NCBI RefSeq assembly: GCF_000003605.2
Contig: NW_003142977.1
Span: forward strand, 1 to 11,404
DNA from: Saccoglossus kowalevskii
Taxonomy: Eukaryota > Hemichordata > Enteropneusta > Harrimaniidae
Direction of reading: 5' to 3'
Length of the DNA: 11,404 nucleotides
In this document: piece by piece, positions 1 to 7,964 of the stretch
Layout of the letters: the number at the start of each line of letters is the position of its first letter
How positions within the stretch are numbered: the first letter of the stretch is position 1
The notes under the pieces: generated by a model
The model's database searches: none
Told to the model about the DNA's origin: nothing
The model's input: the letters and a program-made list of their open reading frames with translations, nothing else
Translations under genes and position numbers: made by a program

Positions 1-130
1 TGAGGTTTTGGCAGCGATCATGGAACCATACATGACACAAATGACAGCAAATAACTCCGTCATCACCACACGGGCTGCCACACTGACCACACGGCAACTG
101 CACTGGAGACTGCTTGTGCTGAGAAGCCAT
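1..130 (-). CDS. N-terminus of a PHD-type zinc-finger protein, truncated by the left window edge
   Basis: Reading leftward from the ATG at 130-128, 43 codons are open to the window edge. The peptide starts MASQHKQSPV. It shows the cysteine/histidine pattern C14-x2-C17-x11-C29-x2-C32-x4-H37-x2-C40, with the aromatic pair W35-F36 just before the histidine. That is the first six ligands of a PHD finger (Cys4-His-Cys3); the last two cysteines would lie outside the window. C21 and C28 are extra cysteines. The start has a good Kozak context (A at -3, G at +4) and lies about 92 nt downstream of a candidate initiator. Family knowledge: PHD fingers read histone-tail methylation in chromatin proteins, and similar fingers also occur near the N-terminus of retroelement and transposon proteins of aquatic invertebrates. 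The motif is clear, but I cannot name the protein. The opposite strand is also open here, which I judge to be a shadow. Confidence 0.7.
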   Translation of the reverse strand, partial: MASQHKQSPVQLPCGQCGSPCGDDGVICCHLCHVWFHDRCQNL

Positions 131-200
131 GATTATAGAAATATAATATATACGACTGGGTATAACAGTATAGAGAGAATGCGTTTCAAAGCAATGCCAA

Positions 201-212
201 GATCAGCTGATC
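201..212. repeat. 12-bp perfect palindrome with central E-box
   Basis: GATCAGCTGATC is a perfect 12-bp palindrome containing the E-box-type core CAGCTG. It would lie within the 5' leader of the PHD-finger gene, just downstream of its inferred start. It could be a dimeric-factor site or chance; nothing else in the sequence decides this. Confidence 0.3.
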
Positions 213-217
213 AGAAA

Positions 218-278
218 GATCTGACCGAGTTGACAACACGAGCTTTTTTTATAGGGCGCTCCCTCGTGTGATTGGTTA
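218..278 (-). promoter_or_regulatory. RNA polymerase II-type promoter of the PHD-finger gene (CCAAT, TATA, initiator)
   Basis: On the minus strand there is TAACCAAT at 278-271, TATAAAAAAA at 253-244 and an initiator-like GTCAGATC at 225-218. The first T of the TATA box is 31 nt upstream of the A at 222, the classic TATA-to-start distance. The inferred start gives a 5' leader of about 92 nt before the ATG at 130. The CCAAT motif lies about 50 nt upstream of the inferred start, and the first satellite spacer begins only 3 bp beyond it. The satellite domain is therefore directly upstream of this gene. The motifs and spacing are read from the sequence; promoter function is inferred. Confidence 0.5.
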
Positions 279-367
279 ACATTATACTTGATTTTAATTG
301 GTTCGACAACTTTCATTTCTTGATATTAACCACTTAACACCACGTCGAGCGCATTGGGTAATTTAAA

Positions 368-374
368 TGAGTCA
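368..374. promoter_or_regulatory. AP-1/TRE-like site TGAGTCA, conserved in all seven spacers
   Basis: TGAGTCA is the exact consensus recognised by AP-1-type bZIP factors. It sits in AAATGAGTCACATGC in every spacer, at 368-374, 1610-1616, 3513-3519, 4604-4610, 5699-5705, 8052-8058 and 9590-9596. An ATTGG (in S4 ATTGT) and a CACGTCGAG lie upstream in the same spacer. The motif match is direct; binding is inferred. Its invariance adds little by itself, because the spacers are nearly identical overall. Confidence 0.4.
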
Positions 375-507
375 CATGCCAAACAATGCCATTCTCTTTA
401 ACTCATTCAGCAACCGTTCACTTTACTTAAGTATGCCTACGTTTGAATAATATTTTTATTTATTTCAATTATATTCTCGTTTTTTTTCATATTTCATTTT
501 CATTCTG

Positions 508-517
508 TATATATATG
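508..517 (+). promoter_or_regulatory. TATA-like run in the spacer, possible repeat-transcript promoter
   Basis: TATATATATG lies 184 bp before the first 74-bp unit of array A1. The same place is TATATATAT in S2 (1750-1758) and S6 (8192-8200). It is TATATTTAT in S3 (3651-3659), S4 (4745-4753), S5 (5840-5848) and S7 (9730-9738). A GC-richer stretch (GTCGCCTTCGTGCGCAGACC) follows directly. If it acts as a TATA box, a transcript would start in the second half of the spacer and run through the array towards the AATAAA in the tail. I see no strong initiator at the right distance, so this is tentative. Confidence 0.25.
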
Positions 518-691
518 TCGCCTTCGTGCGCAGACCAATTGAAGTCATAGAGTAACCTTAAATATTTACAAATCATTAAAACCAAATTGATTTCACAAAA
601 ACTGCTGTTTGTCAGTAGTCAGCTCTGCCTCTATTTTTATTTTCCGCCGTATTCTGTCCTATACATGAAGTCTGCGTGTGCCCGCGGACTA

Positions 692-1420
692 GACAATGTG
701 TGGCTTTCATAACGATTACGCATTACATCATTGTCATAGGTGCGAATATTTGAATACGCCGACTTGACAATGTGTGGCTTTCATAACGATTACGCATTAC
801 ATCATTGTCATAAATGCGAATATTTGAAGACGCCAACTTGACAATGTGTGGCTTTCATAACGATTACGCATTACATCATTGTCATAAATGCGAATATTTG
901 AACACGCCGACTTGACAATGTGTGGCTTTCATAACGATTACGCATTACATCATTGTCATAGGTGCGAATATTTGAATACGCCGACTTGACAATGTGTGGC
1001 TTTCATAACGATTACGCATTATATCATTGTCATGCATGCGAATATTTTAAGACGCCAACTTGACAATGTGTGGCTTTCATAACGATTACGCATTACATCA
1101 TTGTCATCAATGCGAATATTTGAATACGCCGACTTGACAATGTGTGGCTTTCATAACGATTACGCATTACATCATTTTCATAAATGCGAATATTTGAACA
1201 CGCCGACTTGACAATGTGTGGCATTCATAACGATTGCGCATTACATCATTGTCATAAATGCGAATATTTGAATACGCCGACTTGACATTGTGTGGCTTTC
1301 ATAACGATTACGCATTACATCATTTTCATAAATGCGAATATTTGAACACGCCGACTTGACAATGTGTGGCATTCATAACGATTACGCATTCCATCATTGT
1401 CATAAATGCGAATATTTGAA
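692..1420 (+). repeat. Array A1: ten 74-bp units
   Basis: Units start (at GACAATG) at 692, 766, 840 and every 74 bp to 1358; the last is cut at 63 bp by the tail. Each unit reads GACAATGTGTGGC..., contains ATTACGCATTAC, CATTGTCAT, ATGCGAATATTTGA and ends ACGCCGACTT. Unit variants occur in a defined order: suffixes AGG, AAA, AAA, AGG, GCA, CAA, then alternating CATTTTCAT and GGCATTC forms. This is the same order as units 1-9 of A6. Unit 10 combines the CATTCCATC marker of A6 unit 10 with the end of the final A6 unit. Single oddities are GACATTG at 1284 and ATTATATC in unit 5. Confidence 0.95.
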
Positions 1421-1522
1421 TTACATAACATCGAAGTTCTGAAATATGCAAACGAGTAAATTATCCACTAGTTAATTATATAACATCGGAGTTTTGAAAG
1501 AAGGAACAAATAAAGTGCTGAA
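1421..1522 (+). repeat. Tail T1 with AATAAA signal (A-type)
   Basis: This 102-bp tail joins the last 74-bp unit at TTACATAACATCG. It contains two diverged copies of a 23-bp direct repeat, at 1422-1444 and 1477-1499 (TAACATCGGAGTTTTGAAA in the second). AATAAA lies at 1509-1514, followed by GTGCTG, which marks the A-type; B-type tails have GTTCTG. A T/G-rich stretch follows at the start of S2. It also contains ATGCAAAC, close to the POU octamer. No coding potential is seen. Confidence 0.9.
1509..1514 (+). terminator. Candidate poly(A) signal AATAAA, present in every tail
   Basis: AATAAA occurs at the same place in all six tails: 1509-1514, 3417-3422, 4503-4508, 5598-5603, 7951-7956 and 9489-9494. 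The downstream ACTTGATTTTAATTGGTTCG is T/G-rich, as expected of a downstream element. This would end a plus-strand transcript crossing the preceding 74-bp array. In AT-rich DNA a single AATAAA means little. Its place at the end of each cassette is what makes it worth noting. Confidence 0.35.
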
Positions 1523-1933
1523 ATTATACTTGATTTTAATTGGTTCGACAACTTTCATTTCTTGATATTAACCACTTAACACCACGTCGAGCGCATTGGG
1601 TAATTTAAATGAGTCACATGCCAAACAATGCCATTCTCTTTAACTCATTCAGCAACCGTTCACTTTACTTAAGTATGCCTACGTTTGAATAATATTTTTA
1701 TTTATTTCAATTATATTCTCGTTTTTTTTCATATTTCATTTTCATTCTGTATATATATGTCGCCTTCGTGCGCAGACCAATTGAAGTCATAGAGTAACCT
1801 TAAATATTTACAAATCATTAAAACCAAATTGATTTCACAAAAACTGCTGTTTGTCAGTAGTCAGCTCTGCCTCTATTTTTATTTTCCGCCGTATTCTGTC
1901 CTATACATGAAGTCTGCGTGTGCCCGCGGACTT
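1523..1933 (+). repeat. Spacer S2 (A-type)
   Basis: It has the same 411-bp length as S1 and appears identical to it by eye across the diagnostic positions (TTAAGTATG, TATATATAT, GTGCGCAG, ATGAAGTC), except that it ends ...GGACTT. The junction inverted repeat AAGTCTGC/GCGGACTT is at 1910-1933. TGAGTCA is at 1610-1616. It leads into the chimeric array A2. Confidence 0.9.
1910..1933. repeat. Inverted repeat at the spacer/array junction
   Basis: AAGTCTGC (1910-1917) and GCGGACTT (1926-1933) form an 8-bp stem with one T/G pair and an 8-nt loop (GTGTGCCC). It directly abuts the first GACAATG of the array. The same element lies in the 24 bp before each array: 668-691 (last base altered), 3810-3833, 4905-4928, 6000-6023, 8352-8375 and 9890-9913 (with GTCTGT, one more change). 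It is the most GC-rich part of the spacer. Confidence 0.6.
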
Positions 1934-3328
1934 GACAATGTGTGGCTTTCATAACGATTACGCATTACATCATTGTCATAGGTGCGAATATTTGAATACG
2001 CCGACTTGACAATGTGTGGCTTTCATAACGATTACGCATTACATCATTGTCATAAATGCGAATATTTGAAGACGCCAACTTGACAATGTGTGGCTTTCAT
2101 AACGATTACGCATTACATCATTGTCATAAATGCGAATATTTGAACACGCCGACTTGACAATGTGTGGCTTTCATAACGATTACGCATTACATCATTGTCA
2201 TAGGTGCGAATATTTGAATACGCCGACTTGACAATGTGTGGCTTTCATAACGATTACGCATTACATCATTGTCATAAATGCGAATATTTGAAGACGCCAA
2301 CTTGACAATGTGTGGCATTCATAACGATTGCGCATTACATCATTGTCATAAATGCGAATATTTGAATACGCCGACTTGACAATGTGTGGCTTTCATAACG
2401 ATTACGCATTACATCATTGTCATAAATGCGAATATTTGAATACGCCGACTTGACAATGTGTGGCTTTCATAACGATTACGCATTACATCATTGTCATGCA
2501 TGCGAATATTTTAAGACGCCAACTTGACAATGTGTGGCTTTCATAACGATTACGCATTCCATCATTGTCATCAATGCGCATATTTGAATACGCCGACATG
2601 ACAATGTGTGGCTTTCATAACGATTACGCATTACATCATTGTCATAAATGCGAATATTTTAACACGCCGACTTGACAATGTGTGGCATTCATAACGATTA
2701 CGCATTACATCATTGTCATCAGTGCGAATATTTTAAGACGCCAACTTGACAATGTGTGGCTTTCATAACGATTACGCATTACATCATTGTCATAGGTGCG
2801 AATATTTGAATACGCCGACTTGACAATGTGTGGCTTTCATAACGATTACGCATTACATCATTGTCATAAATGCGAATATTTGAAGACGCCAACTTGACAA
2901 TGTATGGCATTCATAACGATTGCGCATTACATCATTGTCATAAATGCGAATATTTGAATACGCCGACTTGACAATGTGTGGCTTTCATAACGATTACGCA
3001 TTACATCATTGTCATAAATGCGAATATTTGAATACGCCGACTTGACAATGTGTGGCTTTCATAACGATTACGCATTACATCATTGTCATAAATGCGAATA
3101 TTTGAATACGCTGACTTCACAATGTGTGGCTTTCATAACGCTTACACATTACATCATTGTCATCAATGCGAATATTTGAATACGCCGACTTGACAATATG
3201 TGGCTTTCATAACGATTACGCATTACATCATTGTCATAAATGCGAATATTTGAATACGCCGACTTAACAATGTGTGGCATTCATAACGATTACGCATTAC
3301 ATCATTGTCATAAATGCGAATATTTGAA
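1934..3328 (+). repeat. Array A2: nineteen 74-bp units, A/B chimeric
   Basis: Units start every 74 bp from 1934 to 3266 with no register slip. Units 1-4 carry the A-type order seen in A1, A6 and A7. Units 8-11 correspond to parts of A6 (GCA, CATTCCATC with GCGCAT, TTTTAAC, CAG). Units 12-19 repeat the complete order of A3 and A4: AGG; AAA with GAAGACGCCA; GGCATTC with GATTGCG; AAA; AAA with CTGACTTCAC; CAA; AATATGTGG; final GGCATTC. The array thus starts as A-type and ends as B-type. Private changes include GTATGG in unit 14 and CGCTTACACATT in unit 17. Confidence 0.93.
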
Positions 3329-3428
3329 TTACATAACATCGAAGTTCTGAAATATGCAAACGAGTAAATTATCCACTAGTTAATTATATAACATCGGAGT
3401 TTTGAAAAAAGGAACAAATAAAGTTCTG
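3329..3428 (+). repeat. Tail T2 (B-type, slightly shortened)
   Basis: This tail is 100 bp, with AATAAA at 3417-3422 and the B-type GTTCTG. It has TTGAAAAAAGG where the other tails have TTGAAAGAAGG. A 5-bp loss at the T2/S3 junction turns CTGAAATTATACTTG into CTGATACTTG. The two 23-bp direct repeats are retained. Confidence 0.9.
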
Positions 3429-3833
3429 ATACTTGATTTTAATTGGTTCGACAACTTTCATTTCTTGATATTAACCACTTAACACCACGTCGAGCGCATT
3501 GGGTAATTTAAATGAGTCACATGCCAAACAATGCCATTCTCTTTAACTCATTCAGCAACCGTTCACTTTACATAAGTATGCCTACGTTTGAATAATATTT
3601 TATTTATTTCAATTATATTCTCGTTTTTTTCATATTTCATTTTCATTCTGTATATTTATGTCGCTTCGTTCGCAGACCAATTGAAGTCATAGAGTAACTT
3701 TAAATATTTACAAATCATTAAAACCAAATTGATTTTACAAAAACTGCTGTTTGTCAGTAGTCAGCTCTGCCTCTATTTTTATTTTCCGCCGTATTCTGTC
3801 CTATACATAAAGTCTGCGTGTGCCCGCGGACTT
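3429..3833 (+). repeat. Spacer S3 (B-type, most diverged copy)
   Basis: At 405 bp it is the shortest spacer. B-type markers are TTTACATAAG, TATATTTATG, CGTTCGCAG and ACATAAAGTC. Small private losses are one T in AATATTTTATT, a shorter T-run before CATATTTC, and GTCGCTTCG for GTCGCCTTCG. Private substitutions are GTAACTTTAAA and GATTTTACAA. TGAGTCA at 3513-3519 and the junction inverted repeat at 3810-3833 are intact. Confidence 0.9.
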
Positions 3834-4414
3834 GACAATGTGTGGCTTTCATAACGATTACGCATTACATCATTGTCATAGGTGCGAATATTTGAATACG
3901 CCGACTTGACAATGTGTGGCTTTCATAACGATTACGCATTACATCATTGTCATAAATGCGAATATTTGAAGACGCCAACTTGACAATGTGTGGCATTCAT
4001 AACGATTGCGCATTACATCATTTTCATCAATGCGAATATTTGAATACGCCGACTTGACAATGTGTGGCTTTCATAACGATTACGCATTAAATCATTGTCA
4101 TAAATGCGAATATTTGAATACGCCGACTTGACAATGTGTGGCTTTCATAACGATTACGCATTACATCATTGTCATAAATGCGAATATTTGAATACGCTGA
4201 CTTCACAATGTGTGGCTTTCATAACGATTACGCATTACATCATTGTCATCAATGCGAATATTTGAATACGCCGACTTGACAATATGTGGCTTTCATAACG
4301 ATTACGCATTACATCATTGTCATAAATGCGAATATTTGAATACGCCGACTTGACAATGTGTGGCATTCATAACGATTACGCATTACATCATTGTCATAAA
4401 TGCGAATATTTGAA
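3834..4414 (+). repeat. Array A3: eight 74-bp units (B-type)
   Basis: Unit starts run from 3834 to 4352 in steps of 74. The variant order is AGG; AAA with GAAGACGCCA; GGCATTC with GATTGCG; AAA; AAA with CTGACTTCAC; CAA; AATATGTGG; final GGCATTC. It matches A4 unit for unit. Private changes are CATTTTCATCAA in unit 3 and CATTAAATC in unit 4. Confidence 0.95.
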
Positions 4415-4516
4415 TTACATAACATCGAAGTTCTGAAATATGCAAACGAGTAAATTATCCACTAGTTAATTATATAACATCGGAGTTTTGAAAGAAGGAA
4501 CAAATAAAGTTCTGAA
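4415..4516 (+). repeat. Tail T3 (B-type) with AATAAA
   Basis: This is a standard 102-bp tail with both internal 23-bp repeats, AATAAA at 4503-4508 and the B-type GTTCTG. It leads directly into S4 with the full CTGAAATTATACTTG junction. Confidence 0.9.
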
Positions 4517-4928
4517 ATTATACTTGATTTTAATTGTTTCGACAACTTTCATTTCTTGATATTAACCACTTAACACCACGTCGAGCGCATTGGGTAATTT
4601 AAATGAGTCACATGCCAAACAATGCCATTCTCTTTAACTCATTCAGCAACCGTTCACTTTACATAAGTATGCCTACGTTTGAATAATATTTTTATTTATT
4701 TCAATTATATTCTCGTTTTTTTTTCATATTTCATTTTCATTCTGTATATTTATGTCGCCTTCGTTCGCAGACCAATTGAAGTCATAGAGTAACCTTAAAT
4801 ATTTACAAATCATTAAAACCAAATTGATTTCACAAAAACTGCTGTTTGTCAGTAGTCAGCTCTGCCTCTATTTTTATTTTCCACCGTATTCTGTCCTATA
4901 CATAAAGTCTGCGTGTGCCCGCGGACTT
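4517..4928 (+). repeat. Spacer S4 (B-type)
   Basis: This spacer is 412 bp, with one extra T in the long T-run compared with A-type copies. It has B-type markers plus TTTTCCACCG, shared only with S5 (the others have CCGCCG), which ties S4 and S5 together as recent duplicates. A private change, AATTGTTTCG for AATTGGTTCG, disrupts the inverted CCAAT motif here. TGAGTCA is at 4604-4610. Confidence 0.9.
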
Positions 4929-5509
4929 GACAATGTGTGGCTTTCATAACGATTACGCATTACATCATTGTCATAGGTGCGAATATTTGAATACGCCGAC
5001 TTGACAATGTGTGGCTTTCATAACGATTACGCATTACATCATTGTCATAAATGCGAATATTTGAAGACGCCAACTTGACAATGTGTGGCATTCATAACGA
5101 TTGCGCATTACATCATTGTCATAAATGCGAATATTTGAATACGCCGACTTGACAATGTGTGGCTTTCATAACGATTACGCATTACATCATTGTCATAAAT
5201 GCGAATATTTGAATACGCCGACTTGACAATGTGTGGCTTTCATAACGATTACGCATTACATCATTGTCATAAATGCGAATATTTGAATACGCTGACTTCA
5301 CAATGTGTGGCTTTCATAACGATTACGCATTACATCATTGTCATCAATGCGAATATTTGAATACGCCGACTTGACAATATGTGGCTTTCATAACGATTAC
5401 GCATTACATCATTGTCATAAATGCGAATATTTGAATACGCCGACTTGACAATGTGTGGCATTCATAACGATTACGCATTACATCATTCTCATAAATGCGA
5501 ATATTTGAA
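4929..5509 (+). repeat. Array A4: eight 74-bp units (B-type)
   Basis: Unit starts run from 4929 to 5447. The order of variants equals A3 and A2 units 12-19. The private change is CATTCTCAT in the last unit, in place of CATTGTCAT, which breaks the right arm of the inverted repeat there. Cassettes 3 and 4 (1088 and 1095 bp) look like a recent tandem duplication. Confidence 0.95.
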
Positions 5510-5611
5510 TTACATAACATCGAAGTTCTGAAATATGCAAACGAGTAAATTATCCACTAGTTAATTATATAACATCGGAGTTTTGAAAGAAGGAACAAAT
5601 AAAGTTCTGAA
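5510..5611 (+). repeat. Tail T4 (B-type) with AATAAA
   Basis: This is a standard 102-bp tail with AATAAA at 5598-5603 and the B-type GTTCTG. By eye it shows no difference from T3. Confidence 0.9.
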
Positions 5612-6023
5612 ATTATACTTGATTTTAATTGGTTCGACAACTTTCATTTCTTGATATTAACCACTTAACACCACGTCGAGCGCATTGGGTAATTTAAATG
5701 AGTCACATGCCAAACAATGCCATTCTCTTTAACTCATTCAGCAACCGTTCACTTTACATAAGTATGCCTACGTTTGAATAATATTTTTATTTATTTCAAT
5801 TATATTCTCGTTTTTTTTTCATATTTCATTTTCATTCTGTATATTTATGTCGCCTTCGTTCGCAGACCAATTGAAGTCATAGAGTAACCTTAAATATTTA
5901 CAAATCATTAAAACCAAATTGATTTCACAAAAACTGCTGTTTGTCAGTAGTCAGCTCTGCCTCTATTTTTATTTTCCACCGTATTCTGTCCTATACATAA
6001 AGTCTGCGTGTGCCCGCGGACTT
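5612..6023 (+). repeat. Spacer S5 (B-type)
   Basis: This spacer is 412 bp, with the same B-type markers and TTTTCCACCG as S4, but with the intact AATTGGTTCG. TGAGTCA is at 5699-5705 and the junction inverted repeat at 6000-6023. The array it introduces is chimeric, and the following tail T5 is A-type. Confidence 0.9.
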
Positions 6024-7862
6024 GACAATGTGTGGCATTCATAACGATTACGCATTACATCATTGTCATAGGTGCGAATATTTGAATACGCCGACTTGAC
6101 AATGTGTGGCTTTCATAACGATTACGCATTACATCATTGTCATAAATGCGAATATTTGAATACGCCGACTTGACAATGTGTGGCATTCATAACGATTGCG
6201 CATTACATCATTGTCATAAATGCGAATATTTGAATACGCCGACTTGACAATGTGTGGCTTTCATAACGATTACGCATTACATCATTTTCATAAATGCGAA
6301 TATTTGAACACGCCGACTTGACAATGTGTGGCATTCATAACGATTACGCATTCCATCATTGTCATCAATGCGCATATTTGAATACGCGGACTTGACAATG
6401 TGTGGCTTTCATAACGATTACGCATTACATCATTGTCATAGGTGCGAATATTTGAATACGCCGACTTGACAATGTGTGGCTTTCATAACGATTACGCATT
6501 ACATCATTGTCATAAATGCGAATATTTGAAGACGCCAACTTGACAATGTGTGGCTTTCATAACGATTACGCATTACATCATTGTCATAAATGCGAATATT
6601 TGAACACGCCGACTTGACAATGTGTGGCTTTCATAACGATTACGCATTACATCATTGTCATAAATGCGAATATTTGAATACGCTGACTTGACAATATGTG
6701 GCTTTCATAACGATTACGCATTACATCATTTTCATAAATGCGAATATTTGAACACGCCGACTTGACAATGTGTGGCATTCATAACGATTACGCATTACAT
6801 CATTGTCATAAATGCGAATATTTGAATACGCTGACTTGACAATATGTGGCTTTCATAACGATTACGCATTACATCATTTTCATAAATGCGAATATTTGAA
6901 CACGCCGACTTGACAATGTGTGGCATTCATAACGATTACGCATTACATCATTGTCATAGGTGCGAATATTTGAATACGCCGACTTGACAATGTGTGGCTT
7001 TCATAACGATTACGCATTACATCATTGTCATAAGTGCGAATATTTGAAGACGCCAACTTGACAATGTGTGGCTTTCATAACGATTACGCATTACATCATT
7101 GTCATAAATGCGAATATTTGAACACGCCGACTTGACAATGTGTGGCTTTCATAACGATTACGCATTACATCATTGTCATCAATGCGAATATTTGAATACG
7201 CCGACTTGACAATGTGTGGCTTTCATAACGATTACGCATTACATCATTGTCATAAATGCGAATATTTGAACACGCCGACTTGACAATGTGTGGCTTTCAT
7301 AACGATTACGCATTACATCATTGTCATAAATGCGAATATTTGAATACGCTGACTTGACAATATGTGGCTTTCATAACGATTACGCATTACATCATTTTCA
7401 TAAATGCGAATATTTGAACACGCCGACTTGACAATGTGTGGCATTCATAACGATTACGCATTACATCATTGTCATCAGTGCGAATATTTTAAGACGCCAA
7501 CTTGACAATATGTGGCTTTCATAACGATTACGCATTACATCATTGTCATCAATGCGAATATTTGAATACGCCGACATGACAATGTGTGGCTTTCATAACG
7601 ATTACGCATTACATCATTGTCATAAATGCGAATATTTTAACACGCCGACTTGACAATGTGTGGCATTCATAACGATTACGCATTACATCATTGTCATCAG
7701 TGCGAATATTTTAAGACGCCAACTTGACAATATGTGGCTTTCATAACGATTACGCATTACATCATTGTCATAAATGCGAATATTTGAATACGCCGACTTG
7801 ACAATGTGTGGCATTCATAACGATTACGCATTACATCATTGTCATAAATGCGAATATTTGAA
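6024..7862 (+). repeat. Array A5: twenty-five 74-bp units, longest and most mosaic array
   Basis: Unit starts run from 6024 to 7800 in perfect 74-bp steps. Unlike the other arrays, the first unit is a GGCATTC form. Unit 5 ends ATACGCGGACTTGAC instead of ATACGCCGACTTGAC (G at 6388), matching the 3' end of a spacer. Units 6-8 then restart the array-opening order AGG, AAA/GAAGACGCCA, AAA/GAACACGCCG. Units 10-11 and 12-13 are a duplicated dimer, with a further copy of that pattern at units 19-20. Units 20-22 and 23-25 form a near-duplicated trimer. The final four units match the final four of A6. Confidence 0.93.
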
Positions 7863-7964
7863 TTACATAACATCGAAGTTCTGAAATATGCAAACGAGAA
7901 AATTATCCACTAGTTAATTATATAACATCGGAGTTTTGAAAGAAGGAACAAATAAAGTGCTGAA
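7863..7964 (+). repeat. Tail T5 (A-type) with AATAAA
   Basis: This is a 102-bp tail with AATAAA at 7951-7956 and the A-type GTGCTG. A private change, ACGAGAAAATT, replaces ACGAGTAAATT. It is A-type although its cassette begins with the B-type spacer S5. Confidence 0.9.

Larger units (their letters stand above)
281..691 (+). repeat. Spacer S1 (A-type), first copy of the 411-bp AT-rich spacer
   Basis: This copy starts at ATTATACTTG and runs to the first 74-bp unit. It is A-type: CTTTACTTAAG, TATATATATG at 508-517, CGTGCGCAG and ACATGAAGTC. It contains ATTGG (inverted CCAAT), TGAGTCA at 368-374, an eight-T run and the TATA-like run. Its final base is A at 691 where the other copies have T, which removes the last pair of the junction inverted repeat. 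It is preceded by unique sequence, not by a tail, so it marks the left edge of the domain. Confidence 0.9.

Noticed and set aside
8-271. Plus-strand ORF of 87 codons beginning at a TTG in the left flank
   Set aside because: It lies antisense to the PHD-finger reading frame, needs a non-ATG start, and runs on through the inferred promoter of the opposite gene. The minus-strand frame has a clear zinc-ligand motif, so this one is a shadow.
692-1420. CRISPR array
   Set aside because: The 74-bp units are contiguous and imperfect, with no unique spacers between them, no cas genes, and eukaryote-type signals around them.
281-3428. Assembly artefact from misjoined repeat reads as the cause of the chimeric cassettes
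   Set aside because: It cannot be excluded from sequence alone, and the unit counts may be affected. The private substitutions in individual units and spacers, and the exact agreement of A1 with A6 after one 296-bp gap, look like real recombination rather than random misassembly.
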